Below, one piece after another: positions 15,830 through 27,519 of a stretch of 64,000 nt of DNA. Source of the stretch: Ashinkailepas kermadecensis (lineage: Eukaryota; Arthropoda; Thecostraca; Neolepadidae); assembly GCA_034440615.1 (NCBI GenBank), contig JAOTOM010003694.1:62001-126000 (forward strand), read 5' to 3'. The position numbers and the translations under genes are program-made. The stretch's first letter is position 1. Every line of letters begins with the position of its first letter. The notes under the pieces were generated by a model. That model searched no databases and had not been told where the DNA came from. It saw only the letters and a list, made by a program, of their open reading frames with translations.

Positions 15830-17513
15830 CTTGGGAGGCCACGCCATCCAAGAGGGAGAGGGATTTTCCCCTTTGGTACGCCATTACGGCTGCTCAATGA
15901 GTATTTTTAAAGCAAATGGCACCCTTCAGACTAGAAAGGCCCTTCTGATAGTTGTCTTTTGGATCTGTGGTGAATTTCCCTGGACTTGGGTCAATTCGGT
16001 CGAGTCTCGGTGTGATTTTTGTGCGTCGAGTTCTATTTTTAAAGACCCTTGCGCAATATTTTTGGGCCCCGTCTCTGCCTGGTGCGATTCTTTGAGCTTC
16101 CGGTGCTATTTTTTCGGTGCCCCGACACGTTTCTTTTCCGGGGCCCGACGTGTTTTTGGGTTTTTTGACGCGATTTTTGTGGCTGCAGTGACGTTCCAGG
16201 TAAAAATTGGATTTTGTAGGCCGGCTGCGACTTTTGGGGCTTCGGCGCGACATTTTGGTCCCCCAACGTGATTTTCAAGGGCTGCGACGCGACTTTTTTT
16301 TGGTTCCAGTGCGATTGAAAGAGCGCGGTTTTTGGGCCTCGGTGTGTGATTTCAAGGACCCGTTACGGCTTCTTGGGACTCTCAGCGTGATTTGCAGGGG
16401 CCCAGGTGCAAACTTTTGAAGTCACAGCGTCATTTTAGGGCCTCGATCCAACTTTTGTGGGGTCTCGGTGCGATTTTGAGGGGCTCCGGCCTTACCTTTT
16501 GGGCCCCAGCGTGATTTGGAGGAGCTCGGCCTGTCTTTCGGCCCAGTGTCAATTTCAGAGACCCTGTGAGACTTCTTGGGCCCCATCATGGTTTCCAGGG
16601 GCCCTGTCCGACCTTTTGAGGCCCCGGTGAGATTTTCATGGGCCCTGGCGCAACGTTTTGAGGGCCCCACTGTTTTTGTCAGGGATCCGGGCCCACTTTT
16701 TGGAGACCACAACTGCATTTTCAGGCCTCCCAGGAACTATTTTGTGGAGCCCCATTGTGATTTTCAGGGGGCTTGGTGCGATTTTGGAGGTCCCCAGCGT
16801 CATTTCCAGGGGACCTTGCACGGCTTTTTGGTGCCCAATGTGATTTTTAGGTGGTCACAGGGCGATTTGTGAGGGCCTGTGATTTTCAGGAACTTTGGTG
16901 CGATTTTGTGGGTCCCCAGCACAATTATCAGGGTCCCAATGTGATTTTTATGGGCCCCAGTGCATTTTTTGGGTCCCCAATATGATTTTTAGGAGCCTTG
17001 ATGCGATTTTGTGGGCCAACAGTGCCATTTTCATGGGCCCTGCTCGATTTTTTGGGTCCCAAATATGCTTTTGGGGCCACATTGTGATTTTTGGGGCCCC
17101 ACAACGACTCACGGCGGCGGTACGGACCCTCCCCCCCCCTACACACTCGCTACCCCACTGCCCTGTAGTGGCTGCGTACGATGTGTGGGGCTCCCAGCAT
17201 CGTTTTAGTGGACACTGTTTTTTTTTTACCCCGGTGTGATTTTCAGGGGCCTTGGTGCGACTTTTGGGGCCCCCAGCGTCATTTTCAGGGCACTTGCGCG
17301 ACTTCTTGTGGACCTGGTGTGATTTATCTGGGTCCAGGAAGAATTGTGGGGCCCCAATGTGATTTTGGGAGCACCAATGCGATTTTTTGGTGGCCCCAGC
17401 AGGTTTTTAGGGCGCCTGGCGCAATTTGTCCAAACCCCGGTGCGATTGTTGGGGGACCCACGTCCTCTCAAGGGCCACGGACCCTTTTGCCCCCGCCCTT
17501 CGATGCGCCACGG
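15830..17513 (+). repeat. Degenerate ~29-bp array carried by a hAT-like non-autonomous module (locus 1)
   Basis: From about 15960 the sequence cycles through GGGGCCCCAGCGTGATTTTC-like and GGTGCGATTTTTGGG-like units at roughly 29-bp period for 1.5 kb. The lead-in at 15870-15900 (CCCCTTTGGTACGCC, GGCTGCTCAA) matches the lead-in at 27.47 kb. The right end has CCCTTCGATGCGCCACGG, the inverted form of the CAGTGGCGCACCGAAGGG end at 43545. A further C-rich break lies at 17125-17165. Confidence 0.75.
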
Positions 17514-17979
17514 GCTGCCTGTAATTCCGTGGTGTTTTCCTCTGGTTAACACGGCCTGCTCGTAATGCCGTGGTGTTTTCCCCTGGTTAACACGGCCTGC
17601 TCGTAATGTGGTGTTTTTCCTTCCGGTTGGGCTGCCTCAGTCTGTTCCTGATATGGGTGGGTGTCAATTTGCATGCACTGAGGGGGCAACTGGCCTCCAA
17701 TCATTAATCCCCCACAATCAGACCGATGCTTAACCATTAAGCCTATGTAGACGCACTTCCAGAACGCTTGGTTGACCCCCGCTAAGGATACACATGTCAT
17801 CAAGAGCATGAAATGCCCCCCCCCCCCAAAAAAAAAAAATTACAGTGACACCCATGGCTCCCGACATCGTGGATGCCTTTGGCAAACTGAAACAGATTGC
17901 CCAGACGAAGGCGGCCTTTGTCTGGCGATACCCTATCGCACGGCAGCTGTGGCCAGATAGCGTTTCATGCTAACTGATC
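17514..17979. other. Intergenic; short tandem duplication only
   Basis: Two copies of CCTGGTTAACACGGCCTGCT-type sequence lie near 17540-17605, and there is a C-run/A-run at 17815-17840. No gene is recognised. Confidence 0.5.
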
Positions 17980-17993
17980 TCATCCTGGTATAG

Positions 17994-18152
17994 AGGGGTC
18001 TAGGGGTAAGATGCTCGTCTCACAATCGAAAGATTGTGGGTTCGAATCTCACCTGTCGCTACTCTTCGCCCGCGACCAATCGGCGTGAGAGATTGGCGAC
18101 GCTATATGACTCAACGGTCGACGTGTCGTAAAACCAATAACCAACCAACCAA
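17994..18152 (+). mobile_element. tRNA-headed SINE, copy 3
   Basis: It starts inside the head (GGGGTCTAGGGGTAAGATG), so it lacks about ten 5' bases relative to the other copies. It has the B-box GGTTCGAATCTC, the common body and the tail GTCGTAAAACCAATAACCAA. It is flanked by a perfect 14-bp target duplication TCATCCTGGTATAG (17980-17993 and 18153-18166). Confidence 0.92.
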
Positions 18153-18263
18153 TCATCCTGGTATAGGTAGGGGCACCACTCGACCTGCCCTACCTGGCCG
18201 ACAGTATGACTGGGACGGCACCACCCACGGACCTGCCGCTGGCCCTACGCCCTACACCTGACC

Positions 18264-21200
18264 ATGCAGCGGAAGTTGGCAGCATATTCAGCAGCACATT
18301 CGGCAGCAGATTCGGCAGCATATTCAGCAGCACAATCACCAGTTTCCGAATGCTCCTCCAATCAACGCTCAACCAAATGTCAGTCCAGGACCAGTCAGTC
18401 AAGTCATGTTTTTGGTGCACAGTAGGGTTGGCTTCGGGCGACTAATTTTGTTGGAAAAAAATGCCAAATTACGTTTCTTAATAACACCTGTTGATTTTGT
18501 ATTATAAGAAAAACTTCTTCAGCCAATTTGATTGCGTTGCAAAGGCCTATCCACACAGTAATTTGAAGCGAATTCGTAGGGGCCTCCCAGTAGGGAACAG
18601 AATGTTAAAATGACATATCATTTTTCCTGTGGGAAAAATTTCACAACGGAATTAGAAACCATATTTGGGTCAACGAGTGCTTATGATTGATATATGGCAT
18701 GGTTGGTTTTCTCCAAAAAAATGTTTTGGAAAAAAGATTCCAATTTAAATTTCTCAAAATCTCAAAATTTCTTTGTTTTTCAATTGTAAGAAAGATGTCT
18801 TCAGCCAATTTCATTGGATGGCTAGGGCCTATCCACACAGTGATTTGAAGCGAAATCTTAGGGGCCTCCCCATAGACAACACAATTTTAAAATGACATAA
18901 AAAATGTCCTATGGGAAGCATTTTACAACGGTATTCACAAACCTATTTGGGTCAACGAGTGCTCTTGATTGATATACGGCATGGTTGGTATTCTCCAAAG
19001 AAGTTTATTGGAAAAGAAATCCAAATTAAATTTCTGAAAAACGCCCCTTGTTTTTCAATTGCAAAAGAAACGTCCCCAGTCTATTTCATTGGGCGGCTAA
19101 AGGCTATCCACCCAGTGATTTCAAGTGAAATCGTAGGGTCCTCCCCATAGACAACACAATTTAAAAATAACAGATCATTTTTCCTATGGGGAAAAAATTA
19201 CAACGGACTTCACAAACATGTTTGGGTCAGCGAGTGCTTTTGATTGATATATGACATTGTTGGTTTTATCCAAAGAAGCGTGTTTGGAAAAAAATTCCAA
19301 ATTAAATTTCTCAAAAACGCCCATTGTTTTTCAATTGTAAGAAGAACGTCTCCAGCCAATTTCATTGGGCGGCTAAAGGCTATCCACAAAGTGATTTCAA
19401 GTGAAATCGTAGGGGCCTCCCCATAGACAACACAATTTTAACATAACAGATCATTTTTCCTATGGGGAAAAAATTACAACGGACTTCACAAACATGTTTG
19501 GGTCAACGAGTGATCTTGATTGATATACGGCATGGTTGGTTTTCTCCAAAGAAGTGTGTTGGGAAGAAAAAATCAAAATAAATTTTCTGAAAAACGCCCC
19601 TTGTTTTTCAATTGTAAAAGAAACGTCTCCAGCCAATTTCATTGGGCGGCTAAAGGCTATCCACACAGTGATTTCAAGTGAAATCGTAGGGGCCTCCCCA
19701 TAGACAACACAATTTAAAAATAACAGATCATTTTTCCTATCGGGAAAAAATTACAACGGACTTCACAAACATGTTTGGGTCAGCGAGTGCTTTTGATTGA
19801 TATATGACATTGTTGGTTTTATCCGAATAAGTGTGTTGGGAAAAAGATTCCAAATTAAATTTCTCAAAAACGTCCATTGTTTTTCAATTGTAAGAAAGAC
19901 GTCTTCAGAGAATTTCATTGGATGGCTAATGCCTATCCACACAGTGATTTGAAGCGAAATCGTAGGGGCCTCCCAATAGGGAACATAATGTTAAAATGAC
20001 ATATAATTCTTCCTATGGGGAAAAAATTACAACGGACTTCACAAACATGTTTGGGTCAGCGAGTGCTTTTGATTGATATATGACATTGTTGGTTTTCTCC
20101 AAAGAAGTGTGTTGGGAAAAAGATTCCAAATTAAACTTCTCAAAAACGCCCATTGTTTTTCAATTGTAAGAAAGACGTCTTCAGCGAATTTCATTGGATG
20201 GCTAAGGCCAATCCACACAGTGATTTGAAGCGAAATCGTAGGGGCCTCCCAATAGGGAACAGAATGTTAAAATAACGTATCATTTTTCCTATGGGAAAAA
20301 TTTAACAACGGGATTCACAAACCTATTTGGGTCAACGAGTGCTCTTGATTGATATACGGCATGGTTGGTTTTCTCCAAAGAAGTGTGTTGGGAAAAAAAA
20401 TCAAAATTCAATTTCTCAAAAACGCCCCTTGTTTTTCAATTGCAAGAAAAACGTCTCCAGCCAATTTCATTGGGCGGCTAAAGGCTATCCACCCAGTGAT
20501 TTCAAGTGAAATCGTAGGGGCCTCCCCATAGACAACACGATTTAAAAATAACATCATTTTTCCTATGGGGAAAAATTAGAACGGACTTCACAAACATGTT
20601 TGGGTCAGCGAGTGCTTTTGATTGATATATGACATTGTTGGTTTTATCCAAAGTAGCGTGCTGGGAAAAAAATTCCAAATTAAATTTCTCAAAAACGCCC
20701 ATTGTTTTTCAATTGTAAGAAGAACGTCTCCAGCCAATTTCATTGGTCGGCTAAAGGCTATCCACACAGTGATTTCAAGTGAAATCGTAGGGGCCTCCCC
20801 ATAGACAACACAATTTAAAAATAACAGATCATTTTTCCTATGGGGAAAAAATTACAACGGACTTCACAAACATGTTTGGGTCAGCGAGTGCTTTTGATTG
20901 ATATATGATATTGTTGGTTTTATCCGAAGAAGTGTGTTGGGAAAAAGATTCGAAATTAAATTTTTCAAAAACGCCCATTGTTTTTTGATTGTAAGAAAGA
21001 CGTCTTCAGCGAATTTCATTGGATGGCGAAGGCACACGGTGATTTGAAGCGAAATCGCAGGGGCCTCCCAATAGGGAACAGAATGTTAAAATGACATATC
21101 ATTTTTCCTATGAGAAAAAATTTCACAACGGGATTCACAAACCTATTTGGGTCAACGAGTGCTCTTGATTGATATACGGCATGGTTGGTTTTCTCCAAAG

Positions 21201-22264
21201 AAGTGTGTTGGGAAAAAAAATCAAAATTCAATTTCTCAAAAACGCTCCTTGTTTTTCAATTGCAAGAAAAACGTCTCCAGCCAATTTCATTGGGCGGCTA
21301 AAGGCTATCCACCCAGTGATTGCAAGTGAAATCGTAGGGGCCTCCCCATAGACAACACAATTTAAAAATAACATCATTTTTCCTATGGGGAAAAAAATTA
21401 CAACGGACTTCACAAACATGTTTGGGTCAGCGAGTGCTTTTGATTGAGATATGACATTGTTGGTTTTATCCAAAGAAGCGTGTTGGGAAAAAAGTCAAAA
21501 TTAAATTTCTCGAAAACGCCCGTTGTTTTTCAATTGTAAGAAGAACGTCTCCAGCCAATTTCATTGGTCGGCTAAAGGCTATCCACCCAGTGATTTCAAG
21601 TGAAATCGTAGGGGCCTCGCCATAAACAACACAATTTAAAAATAACAGATCATTTTTCCTATGGGGAAAAAATTACAACGGACTGCACAAACATGTTTGG
21701 GTCAGCGAGTGCTTTTGATTGATATATGACATTGTTGGTTTTATCCGAAGAAGTGTGTTGGGAAAAAGATTCCAAATTTAATTTCTCAAAAACGCCCATT
21801 GTTTTTCAATTGTAAGAAAGACGTCTTCAGCGAATTTCATTGGATGGCTAAGGCCTATCCACACAGTGATTTGAAGCGAAATCGTAGGGGCCTCCCAATA
21901 GGGAACAGAATGTTAAAATGACATATCATTTTTCCTATGGGAAAAATTTCACAATGGGATTCACAAACCTATTTGGGTCAACGAGTGCTCTTGATTGATA
22001 TACGGCATGGTTGGTTTTCTCCAAAGAAGTGTGTTGGGAAAAAAATAAAAATTCAATTTCTCAAAAACCCTTGTTTTTCAATTGCAAGAAAAACGTCTCC
22101 AGCCAATTTCATTGGGCGGCTAAAGGCTATCCACCCAGACTGGCCCTTGACTGACTTGGAGGAGCCGTCGACAACTGGTGAATTTGTTACTGAATATGCT
22201 GCGAATGTGCTGCCGAATCTGCTGCCGAATGTGCTGCTGAATGTGCTGCCAACTTCCGCTGCAT
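18264..22264. mobile_element. 4.0-kb foldback (Mutator-like) element whose interior is satellite DNA
   Basis: The ends are inverted repeats of about 130-140 bp starting ATGCAGCGGAAGTTGGCAGC on the left (18264) and its complement on the right (ending 22264). Both contain iterated ATTCGGCAGCA motifs. It is flanked by a perfect 9-bp direct repeat CACCTGACC (18255-18263, 22265-22273). A 9-bp duplication with long inverted ends fits Mutator-like or foldback transposons. There is no transposase: the whole interior is the ~275-bp satellite. It is therefore non-autonomous; superfamily assignment rests only on duplication length and TIR style. Confidence 0.85.
18430..22135 (+). repeat. ~275-bp satellite array, about 13.5 monomers with an 821-bp higher-order period
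   Basis: Each monomer has ACAAACNTNTTTGGGTCA, TTGATTGATATA, GTTTTTCAATTG, CCAATTTCATTGG and AGGGGCCTCCC. Marker starts fall near 18658, 18938, 19213, 19488, 19766, 20041, 20318, 20591, 20866, 21139, 21413, 21687 and 21962. The variant CCTATTTGGGTCAACGAG recurs every third monomer (20318, 21139, 21962), with two other monomer types between, giving an ABC trimer of about 821 bp. The left part is more diverged and includes a hybrid monomer at 19488. The many ~60-codon open frames here are repeat artefacts. Confidence 0.95.
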
Positions 22265-22326
22265 CACCTGACCCCGTCTGTGGCGGCTGACAGACTACGC
22301 CGGAGGCGTGCAAGGTCACCACCGAC

Positions 22327-25300
22327 CAGTGTTGCCGCGGCCCAATTTTACAGCGTACCAGAATCGCACCCAAATCGTACCAGATTGGCATGTTGCGTAC
22401 CAGATCATAAGCCAAATGGTACCTAATTTGGTACCGTGAAAAGTAGGCATAGTTTCGGCAATTTTATGGCTAAGCAAGTAATTTAGATCATTTTCTTGTT
22501 GTTTTAGGTGCTCTCTAGATACGTTGGTATAAATTGTCAGAAATCAAGACAGGTTCAATCTCAGACTCCTGAATCCGCCTAGTGAAAGTAGTTTTCAATT
22601 GTGATGAAAAGGGACTATACGCATGCAACGCGTAAAACAGCCTATTATCGGTATCACATAGAAATAAGGAAAACCAGTCAGTGCTTCATAAGTTTTTTAC
22701 CACGAGCAGATTGGAGATGCTCAGCGTATTTAATATCGCAGGACAGGAGGACGGGACGGAGGAATACAGACTGGAACTAACCTGGTGGAATGTGCGCTGC
22801 TACGAGTGAGCCATTTTCAGTTGTTACTGGTGATTCATTTTTGACTTCATGGAGGCCGTGGGCGTCCATTCGTGGCAGGAGGGCGTGACTTGCTGTTTGG
22901 TGATGATCAGAGAAGACACTGTTTCCACCTGGAGACGGTTCCGCTGCTGTGTCTTAATGAGGTTCAGACTGGAGAATACTCTCTCAGCGGCCGCGCTTGA
23001 GTGCGGCAGAGACAGGAGATCCTGCATCAGCTGGGCTACCTTTGGGAATGCTGGCTCGCCACTGCCATCCCTCAGCTTCTTCACCTCCGCCCAGTACTCG
23101 CACGCCGGCTTCTCCTTGTCCGGGAGGTGCTCATTCGTTGCCTGCTGGAGTCCTCGCCATTCTGAGTTCAGGACTTCGTACTCGGTCTCTTCGATGAGAT
23201 TTGGAAATCTCAGGGCTAGCGACACGATGGAGGGCGCTTGAGAGGTCGGGTTCAGCAGTTCAAAAAGCTCCCAGGTTTCGTCACTGAAGTCGAATCGTCG
23301 CCTGATCTGCTTACAGAGCTCGGTGTAGAACATCTGTGCACGGAGTCGGAAGGCTTGGACCACCTCCTGGGGAACAGACTCTGAGAGGATGATGGCCTCG
23401 ACGTTGGCGCCACAGTACATCTGCTCCAGAGGGAGGAAGTTCCTGGGGTGATCAGGATTGACCATCTCCAGTCGCACACCTGGCTCAGCACGCAGGAAGT
23501 TGCTGGCCACGGAATGGTAGAGCTTCAGGAGCGCAGCTCGTGCATACTGAATCTTGGATGACTCTGATTGGAACACTCGTTCGCCCTAGTGATCAGTGGG
23601 AGAACGTAGTTAAGGAAAGCGATGTACATCTTGTATATGGGGTCACGGAGGGCGTTCAGGATGGTTCGAGCGGAGTGGATGTGATCCTCGTCCGCCGCGT
23701 GCTGGAAGAAGAGGAGTAGGGCTGTCCACTGCTCGTACATCCTCTTCACCACCGCCTCGAGAGAGAGCCACCTTGTCCTGCAGGGGCGCAGCAGCCTGTG
23801 GACTGGAACGTCAGACAAATCTTGGACAGCCTGGTACTCGAGGAGTCTCTTCGGGCTGTTGTTGAGATAGCTGTACACGTCCCGGGCTAGATCCTCTATG
23901 GACGAAGGCAGCTTCATGCACGCTGCGGAGGCGCACAGATGGAGGGAATGGCAGATGCAGCCGATGATAAAGATATGCTGGAATTCTTTCCTGAACAGCG
24001 CCTGCACACTCTGGTGAAACCCCATCATGACGCTAGCATTATCGGCCGCAAATCCAATCATGTTCTTCAGGGGTACATCATTAACGGACAGCACGTCACG
24101 TATGGCGTCATACAGGCCTTGGGCGGTCGCGTCCTTGACCTTCACCAGGTCCAAGAACAGGTCCCTGGTTTTATCGCCTCTGTCGTCAAAGACACGCACC
24201 ACAATGGCAAGAGGTTTGGTAGTAGACCTGTCGGTCGTCTCGTCCACCATCAGTGAGAATGGTCTATTGCGCATGAGTGCACTCACTCTTACCCTCTCCT
24301 CTGCTCCTATGACATCATTAATTGTTTTAGTAGTCCTCGTCCTGGCTGACTTAAGGTTTTTTGCCACTTTTGAGTCTGGGCATACCTTTTTGATTAAGGG
24401 CACGAGATGGTCGCTTACCGATAATGGCAGATTATGTTCGGCGATGAACCCCGCCAGCAGTAGCTCGCCCTGGGCCACATTATCCTGCAGTTTGCTGTGG
24501 CCATGGTTCTTTTCTGCGGCGGCAACAAACGCGGGTAGTTTACCACAGCCTGCAGAGCCGGCCACATTCTTCTTGTGGCCCTCAGTTGTCCCGTGCCTCT
24601 TCAGATGGGGCAGCTTGGCTGTTATCTCCTTGTTGCAAATCTTACAGAATGCTTTCGCCCTATCGTGTTTGGACTGCACCAACCAGCCTTTCAGTTCCGG
24701 GTCGTTTTCCCACTCCTTGCGATATTTCTGTTCATATTCCTTTCCCATCCTGACGCACTGTCGCTCTGTGAGCTCCCTCACAAATGTTCAAAATCACAAA
24801 CACCCAAACACAGAACTCAACAAATACCCATAAGCACAAAACACTCCTCACCCTTCGACTGCCACAGCCGGTCTGTCGAATTTCGTCCGTACTGCAGCAA
24901 GCGTGTAACTGAGTCCCCGGAGGGGTGCCCATTGTCATATCTCGAAAGAGTGATTCCCTGACCTCGCTTCCGGTCTGACACGTGATCCCCTAGCGCCGGT
25001 TCGGCTGTCGGAGGGTGCCACGTTCCGTGGCGTGGTGGCGGTCGGTACTGTAGGACCGGGCTGCCTACAGGCATGGCATTGACCAGCACGGGGCTAAGCG
25101 ACCGAACCCAGAAGGAGCTGCAAATTTCGGGAACTGTTGCATATTGCAGCAAAATGCTGATTTTTGAAAGCCTGATTCCCATGCGACTACTCCAATGGAT
25201 ATTGTAAGCATTGAAAAAGGCTGGGTTGGGGTCGTGAAACTTCTCAGGACTCCAGTCGAGACATTTTCAATGCTCATCACAATATATGTCGGAACAGGTG

Positions 25301-25690
25301 TGCCGGCCATTACCATTCTAACGTATCTGAATATACTCTTAGTTATGACATAAAACTAACATCAACGCTCAAAACATTCGCTCATTTTGCTACATATCGA
25401 CTATATATTTTGTGTGCCACCTTGCGCCATCACGCTGCGAGATAGATGAAAATAGGCACTATGGGTCTCGATATAATTGTATAGTATCTTGTATATAATC
25501 TTGAATACAAGTACCGTGTAGAAGAAAAAAATTGATCATTTCAGAAGAAAATGTGAATGAAAAAATAAACAAAAACACGAAAAAATGTATTATGGCGAAA
25601 AAGTACCAGATTTCCCCCCGGCGTACCTGCGTACCAGAGAAATATAAAAAGTACCAGATCTGGTACGATCGTACCATGACGGCAACACTG
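22327..25690 (-). mobile_element. hAT transposon, copy 1 (3364 bp, nearly complete)
   Basis: The ends are CAGTGTTGCCG and its complement CGGCAACACTG. They are flanked by a perfect 8-bp target duplication CCACCGAC (22319-22326, 25691-25698), the hallmark of hAT elements. Inside both ends are several GTACCAGAT-type subterminal motifs, including GTACCAGATCTGGTAC at 25656-25671. A transposase gene runs on the minus strand. Copy 2 at 59039-61644 shares ends and coding region. Confidence 0.95.
22824..24748 (-). pseudogene. hAT transposase with one frameshift
   Basis: From ATG at 24748, about 640 codons in two frames. Residues 35-58 form a BED-like zinc finger (C35, C38, H52, H58). VDETTD (D169) and FAADNAS (D236) supply the first two catalytic acids. 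The C-terminal HSSAAAERVFSSLNLIKTQQ is the hAT dimerisation segment with the catalytic Glu. The frame breaks near 23576: this copy lacks one base in GGAACAC-TCG, where the other copy reads GGAACACCTCG. Everything else looks intact, so it was active recently. A spliced start exon is possible because the first in-frame ATG lies inside the open frame. Length fits the family (600-700 residues). Confidence 0.92.
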
Positions 25691-25698
25691 CCACCGAC

Positions 25699-26369
25699 TC
25701 ATGGCCGGGTGGCTCGGTTCACCCCTGCTGCCGTGCCACGTCACTGCGCCCGAGGGCTGCGCAATGGCTCTCCGTTGCAGGGGAAATACAGTGGCACGGC
25801 CGACCGTACCACACATCGTCACGAGGACCGGCTGTAGGTGCCGCCGACCAGGTGCCTGACGTCTCTGTGCGACAGCATGTGAGTGTTTGCCTTGATCTCG
25901 CATCACTTCGCATTGCTTCAATACCGCGGCATCGTGTGAATGCCAAGCACGGATGGGTGGATTCTACTTTTCGAAATTAGGAGGGACAAGTCCGACGTGT
26001 GGTCCATGTTGACTTTTTCCTGCAATTTGGGTACACAAACCGATGACCTGCACCTCTGAATATTAGTAACGGGGACGAATGGATGCTCTCGAAATATTGC
26101 GCGAACACTCCACCTGTGGCCAGTGCCCCACCACGGGGGACACCGGATTTGGAGGGGCCCACCTGCGACATTTTTAAGACACCTGAGTTCGACCGCTGTT
26201 TTCCTAAAGGGATCATTTTTTATGTATTTGTATTCAAATAATGAATAACCAACTTTAATTTCCTGTGAAGGGGAGAGGGGGGGGGGGGCATTCTATAACC
26301 ACCATCGTTTCCAAGCCACCGGATTTCAGACAACCCTCTTCCCCTGTTCAGGGCGTTTTCTAGAATCCT
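25699..26369. other. Intergenic; nothing recognised
   Basis: No coding motif or clear repeat seen between the hAT element and the LINE 3' end. Confidence 0.45.
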
Positions 26370-26962
26370 GTGATAAGTCATAAAGTGTTTAGACTTAATA
26401 AGAGCCACAAGGGCCCATCCAGTTAAGTCTGTAAATGGAAGATACCATAAGCCTGATAAAAAGACCCACCCCAACCATCACCACATCATAAAAAAAAACA
26501 ACATCCCACACACCTATCAATGCCTATCTACTATAGCTATCCAGCCCTATTCCCTTGATCCCTCTTAACACATGTGGATTGAATGCCTTACCAATAATTT
26601 TCAAACTGCATCCATATCTGCTTAAAGGGGTCTGTGTCGTACACACTTACTTAGCATAAATCTCACCCCATCAATCACTAATTATAACTCAAAAGCAAGA
26701 TTTTCCTGTCTCAAAAATTTGTCCACCCTACTTTACATACATTCAATGAGGAACTACCCACATCATCAGGCGTCCTATTTCACTGATCAACAACCCTTTG
26801 ACTGAAGACCTGTTGTTGCATAACTGTCTCACAACTCAACTTGTCTAACCTGAATTGATGACCCCCATCATCCTATGTGATACTCTAAAGTGAAGAGCAT
26901 CATTCAAATTAACCTGATCTAGCCCTTGCACCATTTTCTACATTTCAATCATGCCCCTCCCC
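26370..26962 (-). mobile_element. LINE 3' part (minus strand), left half of a split copy
   Basis: On the minus strand the sequence reads IEM.KMVQGLDQVNLNDALHF followed by remnants of a QQQVFSQRVVDQWN-type segment, then a 3' tail GGGCCCTTGTGGCTCTTATT. This is the end of a CR1/jockey-like reverse transcriptase, with stops. It begins exactly where the LINE at 36764-37690 breaks off (…VEEIK), so the two are halves of one element separated by the 9.8-kb insertion. Confidence 0.8.
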
Positions 26963-27519
26963 CCCCAGGGGTGTCGATTTTTGACAAACATTGGGGGAGG
27001 GCCGAAGTGCCAACGCACAAGCCCCCCCTCCCCACCACCAACAAAAAAACACTCATCGGATTTCGCCCACTATATTTTCGGATCTCAGAAATTCTGATTT
27101 TTTCTTCGACGATGTGTATGTTTATTCAGCATCCTCACCAACGAGGAAAATCGTCCAATAACTGGTGAAGTCACATAATTAAAAGAGCAGTGATCAGTAC
27201 ATGTCAACATAACAACTCTGAGTAATAGCATGCGACTGCAGTGCCATATAGTGGGCTCGGATCTATCGTCACCGTCACCGTCACCGTCACCGTTACCCTC
27301 CTCCTCACTCCACACACCAACAAACACACACGGGCTTAAATAAAAATACTTCAGCGATCAGGTGCAGGCTAAAACACACCGGCATTGATGGAGCATCAGA
27401 GCACAGCAGACCTGAACAGTGATGACGATGGGTGAACGTATTTCCTTGGTGCCTAACATTAGGGAGGGGAATTTTTTCCCTTTAGTACGCCACTGCGGCT
27501 GCTCAACGTGTTTTTTTTC

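Noticed and set aside
15894..17552. Gly/Pro-rich open frames in the ~29-bp arrays on both strands (also at 28, 43.8 and 63 kb)
   Set aside because: Low-complexity translations of a degenerate GGGGCCCC repeat, different frames at each locus, no conserved product.
18264..22264. CRISPR-like or integron-like repeat array
   Set aside because: Monomers are contiguous without unique spacers, and the sequence is eukaryotic.
18911..22290. Many open frames of about 60 codons with IGRLKAIHPVISSEIVG
   Set aside because: Each is the same frame in successive satellite monomers; most break within one monomer and no start context or signal is conserved.
22849..24833. Plus-strand open frames opposite the hAT transposase
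   Set aside because: They are antisense shadows of a well-supported minus-strand transposase with catalytic motifs.
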